Positions 34,673 to 44,394 of a DNA stretch of 64,000 nt are shown here, piece after piece. The DNA is from Streptomyces olivochromogenes (GTDB lineage: Bacteria > Actinomycetota > Actinomycetes > Streptomycetales > Streptomycetaceae): NCBI RefSeq assembly GCF_001514115.1, contig NZ_KQ948465.1, forward strand, positions 205,562 to 269,561, read 5' to 3'. Within the stretch, counting starts at the first letter, position 1. Each line of letters begins with the position of its first letter. The position numbers were made by a program, and so were the translations under genes. The notes beneath the pieces are model-generated. The model did no database searches. It saw only the letters and a program-made list of their open reading frames with translations, and had not been told where the DNA came from.

Positions 34673-35706
34673 GCCGCCGTCCCCCTTTCCTGCTCCCGCA
34701 CACCCGCACCCTGCACACCCGCACCCCGTACATCCGCGTCCCGCGCACCCGCACCCCGGCCCGCAGCGTCCCGCGCTATCCGCAGGAACGCCTCCTCCAG
34801 TGAGGCCGACCGCACATCGAGCCCCCGCAGCTCGACCTGCTTCTGGTGGGCCCACACCAGCAGCGCGGTGGCGGTGCGCTGAAGCTCGTCGGTGCGCAGC
34901 CTGACGGCACGGCCCGCCGTCTCGTGATCGGTCACGCCGAGTCCGGCGAGCGGGGGCAGATCTCCGAGGAAGTAGCCGTCGGGCAGTTCGAAGGAGATCC
35001 GGGACGGTGAGGACGCCGTCACCTCGGCAGGGGTGCCGGTGGCCGCGATGTGCCCTTCGTGGAGGATCGCGAGCCGGTCGGCCAGCTCCTCCGCCTCCTG
35101 CAGGTAGTGCGTGGTGAGCACCACGGTCGTACCGCCGTCGCGCAGCTCGCGCACCAAGTCCCAGGTGTCCCGGCGCCCTTCGGCGTCCAGGCCGGTCGTC
35201 GGCTCGTCGAGGAAGAGGACCTCGGGGCGGCCGAGGAGCGCGAGGGCCAGGTCCAGGCGCCGTTTCTCGCCCCCGGACAGCTGTTTCACCCGTACCCCGG
35301 ACCGCCGGGTGAGCCCGACCATCCCCAGGGCCTGACCGGTCGGCCGGGCTCCGCTCGTGCAGCCCGCCCACATCCGTACGGTCTCCGCGACCGTCAGTTC
35401 GGAGGGGAAGCCGCCCTCCTGCAGCATCACGCCGATCCGGGGCCGAACGGCCGCGCGCTCCTCGTACGGATCGTGTCCGAGGACCCGCACCCGGCCGCCC
35501 GCCGGAGGGGCGAGGCCCTCCAGCAGCTCGACGGTGGAGGTCTTGCCGGCGCCGTTGGTCCCCAGCAGCGCGAAGAGCTCACCGCGGCCCACGGAGAAGG
35601 TGATTCCGCGCACGGCCTCGAAATCTCCGCCGGCTCCCCGGTCTCCCCCGTACACGCGCCGCAGATCAGTGACCTCGATCACGTCATCTCGCTCGTTCGT
35701 GTTCAT
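34669..35706 (-). CDS. ABC transporter ATP-binding protein
   Basis: 345 residues. Walker A LGTNGAGKTSTVELL, Q-loop VMLQEGGFPSELTV, signature LSGGEKRRLDLALALL, Walker B VLFLDEPTTGLD, switch histidine TTHYLQE. The C-terminus ends in a repeat of GAG-ARDADVRGAGVQGAG type, generated by a short DNA repeat. First gene of the operon ATPase-permease-kinase-regulator, all overlapping or nearly so. A cluster of palindromes lies 44 nt upstream. Confidence 0.95.
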   Translation of the reverse strand: MNTNERDDVIEVTDLRRVYGGDRGAGGDFEAVRGITFSVGRGELFALLGTNGAGKTSTVELLEGLAPPAGGRVRVLGHDPYEERAAVRPRIGVMLQEGGFPSELTVAETVRMWAGCTSGARPTGQALGMVGLTRRSGVRVKQLSGGEKRRLDLALALLGRPEVLFLDEPTTGLDAEGRRDTWDLVRELRDGGTTVVLTTHYLQEAEELADRLAILHEGHIAATGTPAEVTASSPSRISFELPDGYFLGDLPPLAGLGVTDHETAGRAVRLRTDELQRTATALLVWAHQKQVELRGLDVRSASLEEAFLRIARDAAGRGAGARDADVRGAGVQGAGVREQERGTAA

Positions 35707-35749
35707 GAAATCAGCGTCCCCGCGGACGCGACCCGACAGCAGTGCGCGG

Positions 35750-35776
35750 TGTCATCACTCCGCATGACAAATGTCA
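35750..35776. promoter_or_regulatory. nested TGTCA palindromes upstream of the ABC/two-component operon
   Basis: TGTCAT (35750-35755) and ATGACA (35764-35769) form a 6-8-6 inverted repeat, and TGACA-AA-TGTCA (35765-35776) a 5-2-5 one that shares the middle arm. Three half-sites of the same sequence in the operon's promoter region suggest a regulator binding site, probably of the response regulator itself. Confidence 0.5.
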
Positions 35777-35801
35777 GGGGACGCTCGTACGCGCACACGA
35801 G

Positions 35802-35830
35802 AAAGACCCCGGTCGATGACCGGGGTCTTT
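35802..35830. terminator. terminator of tRNA-Gly copy 2
   Basis: AAAGACCCCGGTC/GACCGGGGTCTTT, 13 perfect pairs with a 3-nt loop. Confidence 0.85.
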
Positions 35831-35839
35831 GCTTCCTGG

Positions 35840-35912
35840 AGCGGACGACGAGGCTCGAACTCGCGACCTCAACCTTGGCAAGGTTGCGCTCTACCAACTG
35901 AGCTACGTCCGC
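35840..35912 (-). tRNA. tRNA-Gly(GCC), copy 2
   Basis: 73 nt, identical to copy 1 through the acceptor, D-arm and anticodon arm; T-arm differs (GCGAGTTCGAGCCTCG) but is canonical. Anticodon GCC. Confidence 0.95.
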
Positions 35913-35991
35913 ATTGCCTCCGACCAGCTTTCACCGGTCGGTGCGAGCACAACCCTACCTGATCCACAACAGTGGTCGGTAAGGGCTGCAG

Positions 35992-36063
35992 AGCGGGTGA
36001 CAGGAATTGCACACTGCGCCTTCCCCCTGGAAGGGGGATGTTCTGCTACTGAACTACACCCGC
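35992..36063 (-). tRNA. tRNA-Gly(UCC) with non-canonical D-loop and T-arm
   Basis: 72 nt. Acceptor GCGGGTG/CACCCGC, D-stem GTTC/GAAC, anticodon stem TCCCC/GGGGA with loop CTTCCAG (anticodon UCC). The D-loop is AGTAGCA, lacking the usual adjacent G18-G19, and the T-arm reads GTGCAATTC where GTTCRAnnC is normal, with poor T-stem pairing (CAG/CTG only). The change of both partners of the 18-55 tertiary contact is unusual and resembles non-proteinogenic cell-wall tRNA-Gly of staphylococci. Confidence 0.85.
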
Positions 36064-36215
36064 GTGACTCCTCGGGGTCCGGCTTTTCGGCCTTGCCCCT
36101 CGGCGTGCTCCAGACTCTAGCTGATCAGCAGGGGGTCAGCGCAAGTCGGTTGCGCGCGGGGGCGGATGGCCGGCCGGAGCGGGACCCCGGCGAGCCGTCC
36201 GGTGGACCCTCGGAC

Positions 36216-36533
36216 TCAGTGCGCCTCGGCGAACGCCTCGTAGACCTTCTTGGGGATGCGGCCGCGCGGGGGCACGTCCAGCTTGTTGGAGCGGGCCCAG
36301 GCGCGGACCGCGGCCGGGTCGGGGGTCAACGCGGTGTGCGTGTACGCCTTCCCGGACTTCGACTGCTTGCGGCCGGCCTCGAGGTAGGGCGCGAGCGCCT
36401 TACGCAGTTTCTTGGCATTGGCTGGATTGAGGTCGATCTCGTACGACTTGCCGTCGAGTCCGAAGGCGATCGTCTCCGCCGCTTCCGAGCCGTCGATGTC
36501 GTCAAAGAGAGTGACCACGACACGCTGCGCCAC
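36216..36533 (-). CDS. lsrL: Lsr2-family nucleoid protein (LsrL paralogue)
   Basis: 105 residues. N-terminal dimerisation domain MAQRVVVTLFDDIDGSEAAET...FGLDGKSYEIDLNPANAKKLRKAL; C-terminal DNA-binding domain with the AT-hook-like RGR (VPPRGRIPKKVYEAF). Lsr2 proteins bind AT-rich DNA and silence it, as H-NS does. Streptomyces has two; location upstream of purS identifies this as the second copy, LsrL (position knowledge). Upstream is an unusually AT-rich region, a plausible target for autoregulation. Confidence 0.93.
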   Translation of the reverse strand: MAQRVVVTLFDDIDGSEAAETIAFGLDGKSYEIDLNPANAKKLRKALAPYLEAGRKQSKSGKAYTHTALTPDPAAVRAWARSNKLDVPPRGRIPKKVYEAFAEAH

Positions 36534-36894
36534 GAATATCGGTCCCTTCGTGCGACACCTCTGCGATCGCCCCCCATGACGTGCGTGGACGTCACGGAGT
36601 TGTCGGGGAGATGTCGACTGTCCGGCTGTTATTGGGCAAAGTATCGGCTATTGCCAATTCCTTTGTACAGTGCCGGGCATTGCATTGTGAAGCCCGACTA
36701 AAACCTTCCGCGTGTCCGAAGGTAATGGGGCGCAGCCGCTCTTCTGCGATTTTTCCCAGGATTTTCCGTACAGGCCCCCGCGTCGATGCGGGATCGTGAT
36801 CGGGCTCACGTAGGATTCTACGAATCTACGCGAGTAGAAATTTTGTGCGGGTAGTCTGAAGCGACCTGCTCAGCACCACACACCGGGAGTGCCA
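36534..36894. promoter_or_regulatory. AT-rich divergent regulatory region between lsrL and purS
   Basis: About 360 nt without a gene and far richer in A/T than the flanks (for example 36625-36715 and 36810-36860). Near purS it holds GTAGgattCTAC, CTACgcgaGTAG and TTCTAC-N12-GTAGAA inverted repeats (36808-36841) and a possible -10 TAGTCT. Candidate binding region for LsrL/Lsr2 and for a purine regulator. Confidence 0.5.
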
Positions 36895-37158
36895 GTGGCA
36901 CGCGTCGTAGTCGACGTCATGCTCAAGCCGGAGATCCTCGACCCCCAGGGCCAGGCGGTGCAGCGTGCACTGCCGCGCCTCGGTTTCGAAGGTGTCTCCG
37001 ACGTACGTCAGGGAAAGCGATTCGAACTGGAAGTGGACGGACCGGTGGACGACGCCGCGCTCGCCCGCATCCATGAACTGGCGGAATCCTTCCTCGCCAA
37101 CACCGTGATCGAGGACTTCACCGTCAAGGTCGAGGAAGTCGCGGAGGCAGGAAAGTGA
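36895..37158 (+). CDS. purS: FGAM synthase subunit PurS
   Basis: 87 residues (GTG start, GGGAG 5 nt upstream): ARVVVDVMLKPEILDPQGQAVQRALPRLGF is the family start. PurS bridges PurQ and PurL in the three-part phosphoribosylformylglycinamidine synthase. Its stop overlaps the purQ GTG (GTGA at 37155-37158). Alternative start GTG 36889. Confidence 0.95.
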   Translation: MARVVVDVMLKPEILDPQGQAVQRALPRLGFEGVSDVRQGKRFELEVDGPVDDAALARIHELAESFLANTVIEDFTVKVEEVAEAGK

Positions 37159-37831
37159 CCGCTCGTATTGGAGTCGTCACCTTTCCGGGCAGCCTCGACG
37201 ACCGGGACACGCAGCGTGCGATCAGGCTCGCCGGTGCCGAACCCGTCGCCCTCTGGCACAAGGACAAGGACCTCAAGCAGGTCGACGCCGTGGTGCTGCC
37301 CGGCGGTTTCTCGTACGGCGACTATCTCCGGGCCGGTGCCATCTCGCGCTTCTCGCCCGTGATGGAGACCGTGATCGAGCAGGCGAAGTCCGGAATGCCC
37401 GTCCTCGGCATCTGCAACGGCTTCCAGGTCCTCACCGAGGCGCACCTCCTCCCCGGCGCGATGCTCGGCAACAACCACCTCCACTTCATCTGCCGCGACC
37501 AGAAGCTGCGGGTGGAGAACGCGGAGACGTCCTGGACGGCCGACTACGAATCCGGCCAGGAGATCCACATCCCGCTGAAGAACATGGACGGGCGGTACGT
37601 CGCCGACGAGCGCACGCTCGACATGCTGGAGGCGGAGGGCCGGGTCGCGTTCCGCTACGTGGACGTCAACCCGAACGGCTCGCTGCGCGACATCGCCGGC
37701 ATCACGAACGAGGCGGGCAACGTCGTCGGTCTGATGCCGCACCCGGAGCACGCCGTCGAGCCTCTCGTCGGCTCCGGCCGCACCGACGGCCTCCCCTTCT
37801 TCACCTCGATCCTCAAGAAGCTGGTCACCGC

Positions 37832-37835
<4 letters not shown>
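37155..37835 (+). CDS. purQ: FGAM synthase glutaminase subunit PurQ
   Basis: 226 residues. Class I glutamine amidotransferase: oxyanion region LPGGFSYGDYLRAG, nucleophile Cys in VLGICNGFQ, and His/Glu in MPHPEHAVE. Supplies ammonia to PurL. GTG start within the purS stop and own stop overlapping the purL ATG (ATGA at 37832-37835), so the three genes are translationally coupled. Confidence 0.97.
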
Positions 37836-40090
<2,255 letters not shown>

Positions 40091-40148
40091 GCGGTCGTAG
40101 TGCTGCTCACGTAGGCGGTCGTACGACGCCGACGGCCCCGCCCGTTTC

Positions 40149-40181
40149 GACGGCCCCGCCCGTTCGACGGGCGGGGCCGTC
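40149..40181. terminator. bidirectional terminator between purL and MFS gene
   Basis: GACGGCCCCGCCCGT/ACGGGCGGGGCCGTC: 15 perfect pairs around TCG, directly abutting the MFS stop at 40183. Confidence 0.85.
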
Positions 40182-40182
40182 G

Positions 40183-41676
40183 TCATGCCGGGACGGGCTC
40201 GGTCTCCCGGGGCGGGGTCGCGGTGCCCTTCGTGTCACCGGCCTTGGGCAGCCTCAGCGCGAGGAGTGCGGCGAGGGCCATCAGTGCGGCCCCTCCCCAG
40301 AACACGACCTGGGTCGCGTCGACGAAGGCGTGGATGCCGTCCGTTCGGGCCGCTCCGGTCAGCCGGGCGAGGGCGGTGATGTCGCCGCCGGGGCCGTGGG
40401 CGGCGTACAGGCGGGCCAGGACGCTGCCGAAGACGGCGGTGCCGAGCGCGGTGCCGAGGGTCTGGAAGAAGCGGATGGCCGTGGTGGCCACGCCGAGCTG
40501 GTGGCGCGGGGCGGAGTCCTGGACGAGCAGGATCAGCCGGCCGACGAGCTGGCCGAATCCGGCGCCGGCCAGCAGGAGCTCGCCGCGGATCAGCCACAGC
40601 GAGGTGTCCGGTCCGGTCGTCGTCGCGAGGAGGGCGAAGGCGAGGGCGGCGGTGGCCGTGCCGCTGAGGGTGAACGTCCGCGCCGACCAGCCGCGTGCGG
40701 TGAGCGGGCCGGTGAGCAGACCGGACGCGGCGAGACCGGCGGCCAGCGGCACCAGGTAGAGGCCCGCCGAGGAGCTGGCGATACCGCGCGCGACCTGCAG
40801 ATAGATGAGCACGTAGTAGATCGCGCACATCATCGCGCCGCCCAGGATCGCCTGGACGGCGAAGCCGACGCGCAGTTCGCGGACCTTGAACAGGGAGAGC
40901 GGGAGGACCGGTTCGGGCGCCCGGACCTGCCGCCACAGGAAGAGGGCGAGCGTCACGGCGGTGGTGAGGGCCAGGGCGAGGATCGCTGGTGACGTCCACG
41001 CGTACTTCTTGCCGCCCCAGTCGGTCATGAGGAGCAGCGCGCTGGAGAACGCGGCGGCGAGTCCGGCGCCCAGGTGGTCCAGGGGGCGGCGAACGTGCTG
41101 TTCGGGGAGGTGCAGGGTGAGGGCGGCGGTGGCGAGGACCGCGAGGCCGATCGGCAGGTTGACGTAGAAGATCCAGCGCCAGTTCGCGTGGTCGGCCAGC
41201 AGGCCGCCGATCCAGGGTCCGATCGCCATGGCGCCGCCGGCGACGAGTCCGCCGGTGTTGGTGCCCTTGTCGGAGCCGCCTCGGTCCTCGGGGCCTTTGA
41301 GGTGGGCGATCACCACCATCGTGATGCTCATCAGCCCGCCGCCGCCGAGGCCCTGCACCGCGCGGGCCGCGATGAGCTGGGTCATCGACTGGGCGGCGCC
41401 GCACAGCGCGGAGCCGAGCAGGAAGGTGGCGATCGCGGCGGTGAAGACCCGCTTGGGGCCGAAGACGTCGCAGAGCTTGCCGTACAGCGGCAGCATCGCG
41501 GCCGAGGCGAGCGCATAGGCGCTGACCAGCCACGGGATCTTGTCGATGCCGTGGGCGGGGTCGAGGTCACGGACGATCGGGACCGTCGCTGCGGACACGA
41601 TCTGCAGGTCCAGCAGCGCCAGGACGATCGTGACGAGGCAGACGACGAAGCCGATTTTGCGCTGGGTCTCGGTCAT
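40183..41676 (-). CDS. MFS multidrug exporter, DHA2 (14-helix) family
   Basis: About 497 residues with 14 membrane helices. DHA2 signatures: LALLDLQIVSAATVPIVRDLDP near the start, WLVSAYALASAAMLPLYGKLCDVFGPKRVF (motif A), RAVQGLGGGGLMSITMVVIAH, and PWIGGLLADHANWRWIFYVNLPIGL (motif C region). ATG 41676 is chosen, ATG 41688 is an alternative. Divergent TetR gene 68 nt away is its likely repressor. Confidence 0.93.
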   Translation of the reverse strand: MTETQRKIGFVVCLVTIVLALLDLQIVSAATVPIVRDLDPAHGIDKIPWLVSAYALASAAMLPLYGKLCDVFGPKRVFTAAIATFLLGSALCGAAQSMTQLIAARAVQGLGGGGLMSITMVVIAHLKGPEDRGGSDKGTNTGGLVAGGAMAIGPWIGGLLADHANWRWIFYVNLPIGLAVLATAALTLHLPEQHVRRPLDHLGAGLAAAFSSALLLMTDWGGKKYAWTSPAILALALTTAVTLALFLWRQVRAPEPVLPLSLFKVRELRVGFAVQAILGGAMMCAIYYVLIYLQVARGIASSSAGLYLVPLAAGLAASGLLTGPLTARGWSARTFTLSGTATAALAFALLATTTGPDTSLWLIRGELLLAGAGFGQLVGRLILLVQDSAPRHQLGVATTAIRFFQTLGTALGTAVFGSVLARLYAAHGPGGDITALARLTGAARTDGIHAFVDATQVVFWGGAALMALAALLALRLPKAGDTKGTATPPRETEPVPA

Positions 41677-41700
41677 GGCCACCACCATGCCCAGAAACTG

Positions 41701-41749
41701 TGTACCCGGTCAATCTTTCATCCGGGATTAAATTTCGGCTTGGTACAGT
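41701..41749. promoter_or_regulatory. divergent MFS/TetR promoter with nested inverted repeats and leaderless -10
   Basis: TGTACC (41701-41706) and GGTACA (41742-41747) are distant arms; CCCGG (41705-41709) and CCGGG (41722-41726) a nested pair. TACAGT (41744-41749) is 7 nt before the TetR ATG 41757, implying a leaderless mRNA. Probable TetR operator region. Confidence 0.45.
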
Positions 41750-41756
41750 GTGCGGC

Positions 41757-42398
41757 ATGGCCGAGGTGACGATGGGGCTGCGCGAACGCAAGAAACTGCA
41801 GACCGCGAGCCGGATCTGGCGGGTCGCGGTCACGCTCTTCCTGGAGCGCGGCTTCGACGACGTGTCCGTGCAGGAGATCGCGGACGCGGCCGAGGTCTCG
41901 AAGATGACCGTCTTCAACTACTTCGGTTCCAAGGAGGACGTGGTCTTCCGGCCGGTCGAGGACCACTTCGGCGACGCGGCCCGCGCGGTGCGCGAGCGGC
42001 GGCCCGAGGAGTCCCCCTTGGAAGCCGTGCGCCGGCAGCTCCTCGAGATGGTCGAGGCGCGCGACCCCGCGGTCGGTCTGAACGGCGATCCGATCGCCCG
42101 GCAGGTGCGCGAACTCGTCATGCGGACCCCGGTCCTGATGGAGCGCGCCTTCCTCGCCGCCCAGAAGGGCACGCGCGACCTGGCCGCACTCCTCGCCGAG
42201 GAGACCGGCGACACCATGGCCGCCACGGTCGCCGCCGCCATGCTCAGCGCCGCCCGCAACGCCGTGATCGAGGAGCACCACCGCCGCATCGACGCGGGCG
42301 AGAGCGTCGACGCGGTCGCCGCCGACGCCCCCGAGCGAGCCGGTCGGGCCTTCGCACTGGTGGAACACGGACTCGGGGACTACGCGCGCAAAGCGTGA
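41757..42398 (+). CDS. TetR-family transcriptional regulator
   Basis: 213 residues. N-terminal HTH: TASRIWRVAVTLFLERGFDDVSVQEIADAAEVSKMTVFNYFGSKEDVVF. The C-terminal ligand domain is helical and ends VEHGLGDYARKA. Divergently transcribed from an MFS exporter, the standard layout for a ligand-responsive repressor of efflux. No ribosome-binding site; starts 7 nt after a -10 box. Confidence 0.93.
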   Translation: MAEVTMGLRERKKLQTASRIWRVAVTLFLERGFDDVSVQEIADAAEVSKMTVFNYFGSKEDVVFRPVEDHFGDAARAVRERRPEESPLEAVRRQLLEMVEARDPAVGLNGDPIARQVRELVMRTPVLMERAFLAAQKGTRDLAALLAEETGDTMAATVAAAMLSAARNAVIEEHHRRIDAGESVDAVAADAPERAGRAFALVEHGLGDYARKA

Positions 42399-42447
42399 CG
42401 TTCCCGTACGGACATCAAGTTCGCCACGTCCTCCGCCGGACAGGCCC

Positions 42448-42453
42448 TAGGCT
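42448..42453 (+). promoter_or_regulatory. -10 box of leaderless promoter for isomerase-family gene
   Basis: TAGGCT, 6 nt, ATG 42460; identical hexamer and spacing to purD. Confidence 0.5.
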
Positions 42454-42459
42454 CGCCAC

Positions 42460-43254
42460 ATGCCGCCGGCCAGGAAACGCACCCGTACCTATGACCCCGC
42501 CAAGATCCGCGTGGCCGTGCTCGCGCAGTTCGGGAACGTGCGGCAGGGCGTCTACACCCTGAGCGAGGAGCAGTTGGCGCGGCCCGCGCGGCTCGGGGAC
42601 TGGAGCGTGCGGGAGCTGGCCGCGCACATCACCATGGCCGTCGAGACCGTCAGCCGGAACCTCGACCGGCCGGAGCCCGGCACGAAGGAACTCGCGCTGC
42701 TCGACTGGCCGTTCGCGACGGCGGACCGCGCCGGGGACATCGCCGACGGCACCCGCGAACTCGCCACCGACAACCCCGACCTCGACGCGCTCTACGCCCG
42801 CACCGGGCAGCGGCTCATCGAGCGCCTGCTCACGGCCCCCGACGACCGGTTGCTCGCCGCGCGCACCGGCGCGATGACCCTCGCCGACTACCTCGTCACC
42901 CGCACCGTCGAACTCGTCGTGCACACCGACGACCTGAACCGCGCCACCGGCGCCGACATCCCCCTCGACCGCCAGGCCCTCGCCGCCTGCACCCGGCTGC
43001 TCGCCGACGCGCTCGCCGTGAAGGCGCCCGGCGCGTCGACGGAGGTGCGGATCCCGCCGTACGCCGTCGTGCAGTGCGTGGAGGGCCCCCGGCACACCCG
43101 GGGCACACCGCCGAACGTCGTGGAGACCGACCCGCTGACCTGGATCCGGCTGGCGACGGGGCGTACGGAGTGGAAGACCGCGCTGGACGAGGCGAAGGTC
43201 AGCGCCAGCGGGGAGCGGGCCGACCTCGGCGGACTGCTGCCCCTGATGGGCTGA
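42460..43254 (+). CDS. maleylpyruvate isomerase-family mycothiol-dependent protein
   Basis: 264 residues. A DinB-like four-helix N-domain (VLAQFGNVRQGVYTLSEEQLARPARLGDWSVRELAAHI) with metal-site histidines at AAHITMA and ELVVHTDDL, and a sterol-carrier-like C-domain (DPLTWIRLATGRTEW). The family uses mycothiol or unknown thiols; substrate here unknown. The stop codon falls inside the first unit of a 51-bp repeat. Confidence 0.88.
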   Translation: MPPARKRTRTYDPAKIRVAVLAQFGNVRQGVYTLSEEQLARPARLGDWSVRELAAHITMAVETVSRNLDRPEPGTKELALLDWPFATADRAGDIADGTRELATDNPDLDALYARTGQRLIERLLTAPDDRLLAARTGAMTLADYLVTRTVELVVHTDDLNRATGADIPLDRQALAACTRLLADALAVKAPGASTEVRIPPYAVVQCVEGPRHTRGTPPNVVETDPLTWIRLATGRTEWKTALDEAKVSASGERADLGGLLPLMG

Positions 43255-43480
43255 CCCCACCGGCTGGCCCCACCCGTCGACCCGCTTGCCGAGCCCACTC
43301 GCTGACTCCACCGGCTGGCCCCACCCGTCGACCCGCTTGCCGAGCCCACTCGCTGACTCCACCCGCTGGCCCCGCCCGTCGACCCGCTTGCCGAGCCCAC
43401 TCGCTGACTCCACCGGCTGGCCCCGCCCGCCGACCCGCTTGCCGAGCCCACTCGCTGACTCCACCCGCCGACTCCACCCG
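43251..43480. repeat. 51-bp tandem repeat (minisatellite), four full copies plus partial
   Basis: Units start at 43251, 43302, 43353 and 43404 and differ by one to three bases; a partial copy and degenerate 15-bp units follow. 51 is a multiple of 3, so several frames stay open, but the repeat lies after a stop codon. It separates the isomerase-family gene from the META lipoprotein. Confidence 0.9.
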
Positions 43481-43541
43481 CCGCTCCACCCGCACCGCCC
43501 CGGAGGGGAACCGGCCACCCCACCCCTCCCGTCACACCGTC

Positions 43542-44333
43542 ATGGACAAGCAGCGACTGACCCTCAGCGTCCTGACCCTGCTTCCGCTCGCCGTGGCCTG
43601 CGGCACCGAGACGGCGGGCGGCGGTTCCGTGGGGACCGGATCGTCCCCGGTCACCGGCGTTCACTGGAGTGTCGACACCCTCACCACGCACGGCCGGACC
43701 CGGCAGGCGCCGGACAGCGCGTATCTGCGGATCGGCGAAGACGGTCGCGTCAGCGGCAACCTCGGCTGCAACACTTTCGGCTCGACCGTCACTCTCAAGG
43801 GTGACCGTGTCGACTTCGGAAGCATCGAGGCGACCGACATGGGCTGCCAGAAGGACCCCATGAGCTTCGAGGAGAGCCTCAGCCGCGCCTACGTCGACAA
43901 CACGTTCACCAGCGAGATCAAGGGCGACAAGCTGACGCTCACCACCGACGGCGGCGACCGCGTCGATCTCACCAAGGAGGCGGACGCACCCCTGTACGGC
44001 ACGAAGTGGACGGTCACCTCCCTCGGGGACGGTGACGTGGCCCAGTCCCTTCCCGAAGGGGCCGACGCCCACTTCACCCTCGACAAGGCGAAGGGCACCC
44101 TTTCCGGCCGCCTCGGCTGCAACCACGTCAGCGCCAAGGCCACCGTCCGCGACGGACATATCACCCTCGGCGCAGCCAAGACCACCCGGATGATGTGCGA
44201 CGGCTCACTCATGGACACCGAGAGGACCTTGCTGGACCTCTTCGACAGTACGGTCGTATACGAGTTGAACCACCGATCCATCGCGCTGACCAGCACAGAC
44301 GGAAAAACCGTCCAAGCCGTCGCCGACGAGTGA
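43542..44333 (+). CDS. lipoprotein with two META/HslJ domains
   Basis: 263 residues. Lipobox LLPLAVAC near residue 20; two META domains, each with the GCN core: YLRIGEDGRVSGNLGCNTF and HFTLDKAKGTLSGRLGCNHV, each followed by a Met/Cys site (ATDMGCQKD; TTRMMCDGS). HslJ-type proteins are linked to heat shock and novobiocin resistance in E. coli; role here unknown. No Shine-Dalgarno close to ATG 43542. Confidence 0.88.
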   Translation: MDKQRLTLSVLTLLPLAVACGTETAGGGSVGTGSSPVTGVHWSVDTLTTHGRTRQAPDSAYLRIGEDGRVSGNLGCNTFGSTVTLKGDRVDFGSIEATDMGCQKDPMSFEESLSRAYVDNTFTSEIKGDKLTLTTDGGDRVDLTKEADAPLYGTKWTVTSLGDGDVAQSLPEGADAHFTLDKAKGTLSGRLGCNHVSAKATVRDGHITLGAAKTTRMMCDGSLMDTERTLLDLFDSTVVYELNHRSIALTSTDGKTVQAVADE

Positions 44334-44342
44334 TCCGTCAAA

Positions 44343-44394
44343 GGTCCGTATCCCCAATTCGGACCAGTGGTCGATCTCGCCTACACTCGGTGGC
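44343..44394 (+). promoter_or_regulatory. purF promoter, leaderless, with inverted repeat over the -35
   Basis: GGTCCG (44343-44348) and CGGACC (44360-44365) form a 6-11-6 inverted repeat overlapping the expected -35 of the -10 box TACACT (44382-44387), which lies 7 nt before GTG 44395. A purine-responsive operator is possible. Confidence 0.45.

Noticed and set aside
43251..43480. Possible CRISPR array
   Set aside because: Units are contiguous 51-bp repeats with no unique spacers and no cas genes.
42415..43518. Minus-strand open frame with repeated VESASGLGKRVDG
   Set aside because: Only a translation of the 51-bp minisatellite plus antisense of the isomerase-family gene; no ribosome-binding site or homologous domain.
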